Positions 7,212-12,744 of a stretch of 12,744 bases of DNA are shown piece by piece. A model generated the notes under the pieces. That model was not told the origin of the DNA. It searched no databases and saw only the letters and a program-made list of their open reading frames with translations. A program made the position numbers and the translations under genes. This DNA comes from Mageeibacillus sp. UBA1046. Its GTDB lineage: Bacteria; Bacillota; Clostridia; Saccharofermentanales; DTU023. The stretch lies in the NCBI GenBank assembly GCA_002316595.1, contig DCDV01000003.1, forward strand, positions 1 to 12,744. Direction: 5' to 3'. The stretch's first letter is position 1. Every line of letters begins with the position of its first letter.

Positions 7212-8795
7212 TCAGCTCGTCAGTTTGTCCAAAGATACCAGCTCTTTTTCCAGATCGATTCTAGGGATAAGCGGATCGGAAGCCGGCACGCCCTCCGGAG
7301 CGCTGTAAAGATCAAGCTCCCAGGCTGATTCCCAGCCGGTCAAAGAACGGCCTGAGGCATCTTCTTCGGGTATTCCCAATGCCGCTCTGATCTTGTCAGG
7401 AGTTCCGGGCATAAATGGTTCAATCAAAACCGCGATAATCCTCAGCATATCCGCTAAATTATATAAGACTGTTGACAGCCTCTCTCTGGACTCCGGCTTT
7501 TTGGCCAGCGCCCAGGGCATAGTCTCATCGATATATTTATTGGTGCGGGAGACCAGCGTCCAGATTTCGGTTAATGCCTTGCTGAATTGCAGCTCCTCCA
7601 TCTGTGCTTCCACTTTTGCCGGAAGTTCTAAAGCCATCTTTCTGAGATCATCATCCGGATCACCCGTGACGCCTTCGTTAATTAACCCTTCTGGGAAATA
7701 TTTGCGTATCATGGCGGCAGTACGGGAGACCAGATTGCCCAGATCATTAGCCAGGTCGCTGTTAATGCGTGTGATCAGAGCCTCTGTGCTGAAATTGCAG
7801 TCTGACCCGAAGGGGACCTCGCGTAAGAGGAAATAGCGGATTGCGTCGACGCCGTAGCGATCGCAAAGGATCACAGGGTCAACTACATTGCCTTTGGATT
7901 TTGACATTTTGTCGTCGCCGAGCAAAAGCCAGCCGTGACCGAATACTTTCTTGGGCAGCGGCAAGTCCAGCGCCATCAGCAGCGCAGGCCAGATTAACGA
8001 GTGAAAGCGCACTATCTCCTTGGCCATAAGGTGTATATCCGCTGGCCAGTAGCGTTCCATATCTTCAGTTTCATCAGGATAACCCAAGGCTGTAATGTAG
8101 TTAAACAGGGCGTCAGCCCAAACATAAACAACATGCTTGTCATCAAAGGGAACATGTACGCCCCAGTCAAAGCTGGTGCGGGAAAAGGCCATATCTTCCA
8201 GACCGGGTTTGAGAAAGTTATTGATCATCTCATGAGCTCTGCTCCTGGGTTCAAGAAAGCCGGGAGTCTCCAGAAGTTCCAGCAGGCGATCATTGTATTT
8301 AGAAAGACGGAAGAAGTAGCATTCCTCCTGAGTCATCTCCACTTCGCCGCCGCAATCAGGACATCTCCCGTCCTCGAGCTGGGTCTCCAGCCAAAAAGCC
8401 TCGCACGGCGTGCAATATTGTCCGGAATATTCCGATTTATAGATATCTCCGCTCTCATAAAGCTTTAAAAAGATCTTCTGCACTGACTCTACGTGTCTTG
8501 CGTCTGTGGTGCGGATAAAGCGGTCGTAGCTGATGTCCATCAGCTCCCAGAGCTCTTTAATGGTGCCGACGATCTTGTCGACAAACTCCTGCGGGCTCAC
8601 GCCTGCCTCATCTGCCCGGCGCTGAATCTTCTGGCCGTGTTCATCAGTGCCGGTCAGGAACATGACGTCGTAGCCCTTCATGCGCTTATACCGTGCCAGC
8701 GCATCGGCGGCAACCGTAGTATAAGAGTGACCGATGTGAAGCTTATCACTGGGATAATAAATTGGCGTAGTCAGGTAATACTTTGGTTTAGGCAT
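7212..8795 (-). CDS. metG: Methionyl-tRNA synthetase, short form without C-terminal tRNA-binding domain
   Basis: This class I synthetase charges tRNA-Met with methionine. The start chosen is ATG 8795 (MPKPKYYLTTPIYYPSDKLHIGH), preceded by AGAGGAGAG; the frame extends to 8858, but without an RBS or conserved sequence. The 527-residue product has HIGH at 20-23, the connective-peptide zinc knuckle with Cys128, Cys131, Cys145 and Cys148, and KMSKS at 296-300, then the helical anticodon-binding domain (EIWTLVSRTNKYIDETMPW). It stops near residue 527 with a Pro/Asp/Glu-rich tail, whereas Bacillus MetS (about 660 residues) adds a C-terminal OB-fold tRNA-binding/dimerisation domain. No frame for that domain follows, because tatD starts 2 nt after the stop. 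It is the second gene of an rsmI-metG-tatD string. No T-box or SAM riboswitch is recognisable upstream. Confidence 0.96.
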   Translation of the reverse strand: MPKPKYYLTTPIYYPSDKLHIGHSYTTVAADALARYKRMKGYDVMFLTGTDEHGQKIQRRADEAGVSPQEFVDKIVGTIKELWELMDISYDRFIRTTDARHVESVQKIFLKLYESGDIYKSEYSGQYCTPCEAFWLETQLEDGRCPDCGGEVEMTQEECYFFRLSKYNDRLLELLETPGFLEPRSRAHEMINNFLKPGLEDMAFSRTSFDWGVHVPFDDKHVVYVWADALFNYITALGYPDETEDMERYWPADIHLMAKEIVRFHSLIWPALLMALDLPLPKKVFGHGWLLLGDDKMSKSKGNVVDPVILCDRYGVDAIRYFLLREVPFGSDCNFSTEALITRINSDLANDLGNLVSRTAAMIRKYFPEGLINEGVTGDPDDDLRKMALELPAKVEAQMEELQFSKALTEIWTLVSRTNKYIDETMPWALAKKPESRERLSTVLYNLADMLRIIAVLIEPFMPGTPDKIRAALGIPEEDASGRSLTGWESAWELDLYSAPEGVPASDPLIPRIDLEKELVSLDKLTS

Positions 8796-8868
8796 ATTGC
8801 TCTCCTCTGATCTTATCTTAAATATCTCAAACTGCTGCCTGTTTTTCCTTAACGCCACGTCTTAGTTT

Positions 8869-8891
8869 GCCGTAGCTTTTGCCTAGCGGCA
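8869..8891 (-). other. Small hairpin in the metG leader
   Basis: The segment can fold as an 8-bp stem with one bulged base: TGCCG/CGGCA plus TAG/CTA around a 6-nt loop. It lies 74 bp upstream of the metG ATG and is not followed by a T run on the minus strand, so it is not an ordinary terminator. It could be an mRNA structure or chance. The rest of the gap 8796-8991 shows no gene and no known riboswitch. Confidence 0.3.
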
Positions 8892-8991
8892 GCAAAATTC
8901 TCAAAATTATCTCATTACTTGAAGTCCGGCAAAAAAGCTCACAAAGTGCCTCTAACCGCACAAATCGAACATTCCAATAATAGCACTAATT

Positions 8992-9126
8992 GCTGCTGTC
9001 GTCTTGATTCAGCTTCGGCGGCAACTGGAGGCAGCGGCGCTAAGAACCGCTGCTGTCGTCTTGATTCAGTTTTGGAGGCAACTGGAGGCAGCGGCGCTAA
9101 GAACCGCTGCTGCCGTCTTAATTCAG
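8992..9126. repeat. 57-bp tandem repeat, 2.4 copies, overlapping the end of rsmI
   Basis: Copies at 8992-9048 and 9049-9105 match at 54 of 57 positions. A partial third copy (9106-9126, 19 of 21 matching) runs into the 3' end of rsmI. Each of the two unit junctions can form a 7-bp hairpin, GCAGCGG paired with CCGCTGC around 9 nt (9031-9053 and 9088-9110). The period is 19 codons, so a Cys-rich 19-residue repeat is open on the plus strand, but it has no RBS and only a TTG start; I do not call it a gene. The array fills most of the 322-bp rsmI-metG gap, where Bacillus has abrB. Confidence 0.9.
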
Positions 9127-10008
9127 TCTGGGCGGACCTGTCTTGACCCCTTTCAATTGCAAGCCCCGCTCATAGATGTCATTGGCCGCCATTCCGGTGA
9201 GTTCGGAGATTTCTTTAGCAATTTGGCGAAGGCGCAAACCTTGAGCAAGGCGCTCCCTGATCAGCTCATCCAGAGATTCCTGTTCCAACCTGGTGATCTC
9301 AGCAGGCTGCCTGCGAGCGTCAAACTCAGCCTTTCCTTCCAGCACCAGGACGAACTCACCTCGGGGCGTCATTTCCTTATAATAATTAACAGCCTCCTGC
9401 AGCGTGAAGTACAGGTATTCTTCGTATTCTTTGGTCAGCTCTCTGCCGATGCTCACCCGTCTGTCCCGGAAACCTTCTTCATCTTTAAGATCTGACAATG
9501 TACGCTTAAGCCGATGGGGCGCCTCGTACAAGATCATCGTGCGTTTCTCTGCTGTGATTTCCGCCAGGCGCTCACGACGTTCTTTGCCCCTGGCCGGAAG
9601 AAATCCCTCAAAAGTAAAACGCTCCGTATCAAGCCCGGAAGCCAGGATCCCTGTCAGGGCAGCACTTGCTCCCGGTATTACTCTGACTGTTATCCCTGCT
9701 TCAAGAGCCAGCTTCACGAGACGATTCCCCGGATCAGATAATAAAGGAGTGCCTGCATCTGAAACCAGCGCGACCGTCTCTCCCGCTGCCAGCCTCTCCA
9801 TAATCTGAGGGTGACGCGACTCCATATTGTGCTCATGGTAGCTCAGCAGATTCGCCTTTATGTCATGATAAGATAGGAGCAGACTGGTAATTTTCGTGTC
9901 TTCACATAGAACCAGATCTGCTGAGGCAAGAATTTCACATGCTCTGACAGTAATATCTCTGAGATTGCCAATAGGTGTAGCTACTAAATATAGCGAACCC
10001 TGCCTCAT
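9118..10008 (-). CDS. rsmI: 16S rRNA (cytidine-1402 2'-O)-methyltransferase
   Basis: This 296-residue SAM-dependent enzyme methylates the ribose of C1402 in the ribosomal P site. Tetrapyrrole-methylase-fold motifs run in order: LYLVATPIGNLRDIT (6-20), LCEDTK (34-39), LVSDAGTPLLSDPG (81-94) and VIPGASAALTGILASGL (110-126), then FTFEGFLP (131-138), MILYEAPHRL (158-167), RELTKEYEE (189-197) and GEFVLVLEG (217-225). The C-terminal helical part (QIAKEISELTGMAANDIYERGLQLK) is typical. The tail after LQLK (GVKTGPPRLN) is encoded partly inside the 57-bp repeat. ATG 10008 follows AGGAGGGGG. It is the first gene of the rsmI-metG-tatD string; the 322-bp gap to metG leaves open a separate metG promoter. 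Confidence 0.96.
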   Translation of the reverse strand: MRQGSLYLVATPIGNLRDITVRACEILASADLVLCEDTKITSLLLSYHDIKANLLSYHEHNMESRHPQIMERLAAGETVALVSDAGTPLLSDPGNRLVKLALEAGITVRVIPGASAALTGILASGLDTERFTFEGFLPARGKERRERLAEITAEKRTMILYEAPHRLKRTLSDLKDEEGFRDRRVSIGRELTKEYEEYLYFTLQEAVNYYKEMTPRGEFVLVLEGKAEFDARRQPAEITRLEQESLDELIRERLAQGLRLRQIAKEISELTGMAANDIYERGLQLKGVKTGPPRLN

Positions 10009-10066
10009 ATATTACCCCCTCCTGACTTTTAATTTAAAGTTAACACACTTTATTGATAACTAGTAC

Positions 10067-10184
10067 TATAGTAGAACAAAGCCCTATAGCAGAGCAAAGT
10101 CTGCGCCGTGAGAATAGAGCCCATAGCAGAGCAAAGTCGTCGCCGCAAGAATAGAGGCCATAGAAGAGCAAAGTCGCCGCCGCA
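10067..10184. repeat. 37-bp degenerate tandem repeat between rsmI and the PHP gene
   Basis: The core AGAGCAAAGT recurs at 10091, 10128 and 10165, exactly 37 bp apart, each followed by a GCCG-rich segment; the first two are followed by AAGAATAGAG-like sequence and CATAG. A shorter copy (TATAGTAGAACAAAG at 10067, then TATAGCAGAGCAAAG at 10085) lies 18 bp before, about half the period. The array is in the divergent intergenic region, upstream of both rsmI and the PHP promoter. It is unrelated in sequence to the 57-bp repeat on the other side of rsmI. Tandem binding sites, or a decaying minisatellite, are the options. Confidence 0.85.
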
Positions 10185-10228
10185 TCCTGTCGGGATTAAT
10201 TTGATCCGAAATGGCCGTAATCACTTGA

Positions 10229-10257
10229 TTGAAGCAAATTTCTCTTTGTCCTATACT
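10229..10257 (+). promoter_or_regulatory. Sigma-A-type promoter of the PHP gene
   Basis: TTGAAG (10229-10234), a 17-bp spacer and TATACT (10252-10257) make a good housekeeping promoter. Transcription would begin near 10264 and leave a leader of about 45 nt before ATG 10309. It lies just right of the 37-bp repeat array. Confidence 0.65.
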
Positions 10258-10308
10258 AACTTCTGGAAAGGAAATGCAGGAGCCTTGAGCAAACTGCGCA
10301 GCTAAAAT

Positions 10309-11196
10309 ATGATCGTAGATTCACATAACCATATGACAAAATACTCACCTGACGCAACCCAGACCAGAGAAGAGATGCTGCAGGCAGCCATGGAAGTTGG
10401 CTTGCATGGAATCGTCACAACTGACCATTATGATATCGACAGCACTACTCCTTACGGTGAAGAATGGGTTTTTGATCCGGAAGAATACTGTGAGATTAAT
10501 TATCCGCATCGCCGGCTGCCCTCACAACGACAAAAAGGTGATCCGCCGGGATTCCTCTGCGGTATCGAGATAGGTTATATTCCCAAATATTCTGACCGAC
10601 TAAGAAATCTGATAGCGGATTATCCCTGGGATATCGTCATTATGTCTCTGCACCTGGTCCATGATTTGGATCCCTTCCATAACCCGGAGAAAATATATAA
10701 ACCTTCACTTGAAGACACCTATCGCGAAATCATTCTCGTTATTGCTGAATCTGCCGAGATGATGCCGTCTGCAAATATTATCGGCCATTATGATTATTTT
10801 TCCCGTTATGTTCCCGGGGATAAATCGAAAATGCTTTATCGACATGCTCCGCGCGAGTTTGATCATTTGTTTCGCATCATGATAGAAAATAATCAAGCCT
10901 TAGAAATTAATACCGGTACCATTGAGAAGCTGCATCTAAACCGAGGTTATTCTCTGGAAGAAGCAATGCCTGATCCGGAGATTCTGGCTCGCTATCAGGA
11001 ACTGGGAGGAGACCTGATAAGTATCTCCTCAGATTCTCATCACACAAATCAGGTTGCACGTTTGGTACCAGAGACTTGTGTCTGGCTGCAAAAGCATGGA
11101 ATTACGGAGCATGTCTGGTTTGAAGAACAGAAATTGGTCAAAGAATCCTTCGAAGTTGATGATGCTTTGCAGATAGACTGGGATAAAAGGGCCTAA
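10309..11196 (+). CDS. PHP-domain phosphoesterase, histidinol-phosphatase-like
   Basis: This 295-residue protein is a metal-dependent PHP hydrolase, closest in pattern to the HisJ/HisK histidinol-phosphatase group. Metal ligands can be read off: His6 and His8 (DSHNH), His40 (TTDHYD), Glu87 (GIEIGY), His115 (SLHLVHD), His160 (GHYDYF), Asp242 and His244 (SSDSHH). EINTG (199-203) is also family-typical. No his genes are nearby, so the substrate may be another phosphomonoester; the family is often over-annotated as HisJ. There is no good Shine-Dalgarno: the nearest purine run, AGGAG at 10279-10283, is 25 nt upstream. A short frame ends at 10305, 3 nt before ATG 10309, so coupling to a leader peptide is possible. 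No terminator with a T run follows; a weak 6-bp stem GACCTG/CAGGTC lies at 11198-11237. Confidence 0.88.
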   Translation: MIVDSHNHMTKYSPDATQTREEMLQAAMEVGLHGIVTTDHYDIDSTTPYGEEWVFDPEEYCEINYPHRRLPSQRQKGDPPGFLCGIEIGYIPKYSDRLRNLIADYPWDIVIMSLHLVHDLDPFHNPEKIYKPSLEDTYREIILVIAESAEMMPSANIIGHYDYFSRYVPGDKSKMLYRHAPREFDHLFRIMIENNQALEINTGTIEKLHLNRGYSLEEAMPDPEILARYQELGGDLISISSDSHHTNQVARLVPETCVWLQKHGITEHVWFEEQKLVKESFEVDDALQIDWDKRA

Positions 11197-11259
11197 TGAC
11201 CTGCGCTTCGAATCCGTTGTGCGGCAGCAGACAGGTCTGGTGCAAAAAAGTAATTGGAC

Positions 11260-11288
11260 TTTACAGTTCATAATTGCTGGTATAAAAT
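11260..11288 (+). promoter_or_regulatory. Probable promoter of the ferredoxin gene
   Basis: TTTACA (11260-11265) and TAAAAT (11283-11288) are separated by 17 bp, about 37 bp ahead of the ferredoxin ATG. An overlapping TATAAA at 11281 would need a 15-bp spacer. With the terminator downstream this makes a one-gene transcription unit. Confidence 0.55.
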
Positions 11289-11324
11289 GCTTTTGGAAGT
11301 AAAAGATCTTAAGGAGGTTTCGTA

Positions 11325-11498
11325 ATGGCTCATCATATCGATGAAACTTGCATTTCTTGTGGTATCTGTGAGGCTGAGTGTCCGGAAGGCGCAATTTCTC
11401 CAGGTGATGAATTCTATGAGATCGATGCCGAGTTGTGCACAGACTGCGAAAATTGTGTAGCAGTATGTCCGACCGAATCTATTCACCTGGTTGAGTAG
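11325..11498 (+). CDS. 2[4Fe-4S] clostridial-type ferredoxin
   Basis: ATG 11325 has a perfect AAGGAGG at 11311-11317, 7 nt upstream. The 57-residue product carries two cluster motifs: Cys9-X2-Cys12-X2-Cys15-X3-Cys19-Pro and Cys38-X2-Cys41-X2-Cys44-X3-Cys48-Pro. The first three Cys of each motif plus the last Cys of the other hold two low-potential 4Fe-4S clusters. It is a soluble cytoplasmic electron carrier, typically serving pyruvate:ferredoxin oxidoreductase, hydrogenase or similar enzymes in anaerobes. The length and near-symmetric halves are those of the classic clostridial ferredoxin, and the acidic composition fits. It has its own promoter and terminator. Its partner cannot be told from the neighbours, although the GltA-like protein in this window is a candidate of the right chemistry. 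Confidence 0.97.
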   Translation: MAHHIDETCISCGICEAECPEGAISPGDEFYEIDAELCTDCENCVAVCPTESIHLVE

Positions 11499-11523
11499 TA
11501 CGCGTTCAAAAAATTTATTTTTT

Positions 11524-11559
11524 AGAGCTGCCCTTCACTGGAATGACAGCTCTTTTTTT
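11524..11559 (+). terminator. Rho-independent terminator after the ferredoxin gene
   Basis: AGAGCTG (11524-11530) pairs with CAGCTCT (11547-11553) around a 16-nt loop and is followed by T's to 11559. An A/T-rich run on the left can lengthen the stem and may let it also stop the converging ABC transporter transcript. Confidence 0.85.
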
Positions 11560-11632
11560 GTCTTCTTCTGGTGAAATAAATTCTGTCATTTCCCCTGCTA
11601 ATATGATAATGTCTCTACCTGCTCATACAGGG

Positions 11633-12744
11633 TTAATGTTTTTTTAATTCGATGACATTGGCCTTTAAGGAATCGATAAATGACAGATCATGGGTCGCTA
11701 AAATCACGGCTTTGTTTCTTGCTAATTCAATCATCAGCTGCAACGCTTCATCTTCATGCTTTTCATCCAACTCGCGAAATGCCTCATCCAGATAGAGAAT
11801 ATCTGACTCAGGAGCAAGAGCTCTGGCCAGCGACAACCGGCGCTGTTCTCCTCCGGAAAGCGTCGCAGCCTTATTATTCTTAACCGCAGACAGATCCAGC
11901 TTGTCCAACAGATTATCGGCACGTCCTTCTTCATAACCGGGCAGAACCAGACGAACATTATCTCGAGCCGAAAGCTGTGGCAGCAGACGGTTATCCTGGA
12001 AAACGAAGACACCCCTTTCCGGAACTCCGCTAATCGTGCCGCTGTCCAGTTCGGTCAGTCCGGCAATCAGCCGCATCAGAGTTGTTTTGCCGGCTCCCGA
12101 GGATCCGGTCAGGACGAGCGGCCGGTTAAGCGGGATGGACACATTAAAGTCGCTGAATATATAAGTGCCGTCAAAACACTTGTTTAAATTCTCAATCTCA
12201 ATCGTGGGGATATCTTCTTTCTGATCTTCCTCCGCCAGAAGCACCCCCTTAATGAAGACAGCCTGCTCTGGTGCAGGGCAAACAGATTCACCTTCAGCAA
12301 AACTATCTTCACTAACTGCACCTTGTTCTGCCAGCAGCTCCGTACGGGTCTTAATTTCCCTGCTGCTGACTTTGCCGTAAGCTTTGGTTCGCTTGCTTTC
12401 AGCCGGAAGTTTTTCTCCGATGTCGGTCAGAATCAGACGAAATACCAGCAGAATTAAATGTTCAGAAACGAAGGCGGCGAGCACAAGTACGAGTGTCCAC
12501 GCCAACAAGCTTTCCATATCCAGATATAGTCTCGCCTGATGCATTTGACGCCCGATAGTTCCACTGGAGTAGGCGAGCACTTCAGCGGCGACTCCTGCTT
12601 TCCAAGCCATACCGACAGAAACAGAAACAGAAGCAAGAAAACTCTCTTTGGATTCCGGAACAACAATGTAGCGTATGGTTTCTCTTCGGTTTAAGGAGAA
12701 AACACGTCCCATCTCCAGCAACCCTCGATCCGTATTCAGCAAGG
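11633..12744 (-). CDS. ABC importer permease-ATPase fusion (SsuCB/TauCB-like), N-terminus beyond the window
   Basis: The frame is open at the right edge; 369 residues after the cut are visible. Residues 1-107 are the end of a BPD-type permease: the EAA-loop coupling helix (LLEMGRVFSLNRRETIRYIVVP), then GMAWKAGVAAEVL and a membrane segment near 80-105, as in nitrate/sulfonate/taurine importers. Residues about 108-178 are a charged linker. From 180 an ATPase domain follows: Walker A GSSGAGKTT (213-221), Q-loop Gln249, signature LSGGE (295-299), Walker B ILYLDE (315-320, catalytic Glu320, then AF where PF is usual) and H-loop His351. It would energise uptake of a small anion or thiamine-precursor-like solute delivered by a binding protein not in view. 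Permease and ATPase are usually separate genes; here one frame joins them without a stop. The substrate cannot be assigned. It converges on the ferredoxin gene. Confidence 0.9.
   Translation of the reverse strand, partial: LLNTDRGLLEMGRVFSLNRRETIRYIVVPESKESFLASVSVSVGMAWKAGVAAEVLAYSSGTIGRQMHQARLYLDMESLLAWTLVLVLAAFVSEHLILLVFRLILTDIGEKLPAESKRTKAYGKVSSREIKTRTELLAEQGAVSEDSFAEGESVCPAPEQAVFIKGVLLAEEDQKEDIPTIEIENLNKCFDGTYIFSDFNVSIPLNRPLVLTGSSGAGKTTLMRLIAGLTELDSGTISGVPERGVFVFQDNRLLPQLSARDNVRLVLPGYEEGRADNLLDKLDLSAVKNNKAATLSGGEQRRLSLARALAPESDILYLDEAFRELDEKHEDEALQLMIELARNKAVILATHDLSFIDSLKANVIELKKH

Noticed and set aside
8796..8991. T-box or SAM riboswitch upstream of metG
   Set aside because: No T-box core (AGGGTGGAACCGCG-like) or S-box helices are visible, and there is no terminator with a T run on the minus strand.
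8992..9126. CRISPR array
   Set aside because: The repeats are contiguous with no variable spacers between them, and no cas genes are present.
8919..9146. Cys-rich 19-residue repeat protein on the plus strand
   Set aside because: It begins at a TTG with no ribosome binding site, is created by the 57-bp repeat whose period is a multiple of three, and overlaps the end of rsmI antisense.
10108..10305. Plus-strand frame of 65 residues ahead of the PHP gene
   Set aside because: It starts inside the 37-bp repeat, has no ribosome binding site, upstream of the likely promoter at 10229-10257, and has no recognisable protein character.
11198..11237. TTCGAATCC sequence resembling a tRNA T-loop, with a 6-bp stem
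   Set aside because: A T-arm-like piece exists, but the upstream DNA is the PHP coding region and no acceptor, D or anticodon arm can be formed. It is probably chance.

Overview
The window looks like chromosomal DNA of an anaerobic, mid-GC Bacillota (Clostridia-like) bacterium. The reasons are strong AGGAGG-type ribosome binding sites, a clostridial 2[4Fe-4S] ferredoxin, a stand-alone GltA-like flavin/iron-sulfur oxidoreductase, and an rsmI-metG-tatD block that matches the Bacillus order (rsmI-abrB-metS-tatD). This placement is an inference. No rRNA, tRNA, CRISPR array, phage gene or transposase was seen.

Layout. (1) 1-645, minus: a rhodanese-domain lipoprotein gene. It is cut at the left edge by a fold-back palindrome and interrupted by an in-frame TGA exactly at the lipobox. 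(2) 903-2177, plus: GltA-like NAD(P)-linked oxidoreductase, facing pyruvate kinase (2213-3631, minus). (3) 3779-5326, plus: 4-alpha-glucanotransferase (malQ), divergent from pyk and closed by a strong terminator. (4) 5430-5648, minus: a 72-residue helical protein of unknown function. (5) 5822-6388, plus: a second rhodanese-domain protein, paralogous to the left-edge lipoprotein but without a signal peptide and starting at TTG. (6) 6385-10008, minus: the housekeeping string rsmI -> metG -> tatD, with a 57-bp tandem repeat between rsmI and metG and a different 37-bp repeat upstream of rsmI. (7) 10309-11196, plus: PHP-family phosphoesterase with a good sigma-A-type promoter. (8) 11325-11498, plus: an 8-Cys ferredoxin of 57 residues. 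(9) 11633 to the right edge, minus: a permease-ATPase fusion of an SsuBC/TauBC-like ABC importer, its N-terminus outside the window.

How the genes fit together. Most are core metabolism and translation: glycogen/maltodextrin processing (MalQ), the last step of glycolysis (Pyk), electron transfer (GltA-like protein, ferredoxin), tRNA charging (MetRS), 16S rRNA methylation (RsmI) and a TatD nuclease. I found no convincing new multi-gene system. The least explained items are the paired rhodanese paralogues (one export-type, one cytosolic), the TGA at the lipobox, the two unrelated tandem repeats flanking rsmI, the small helical protein, and the ABC fusion with its long acidic linker.
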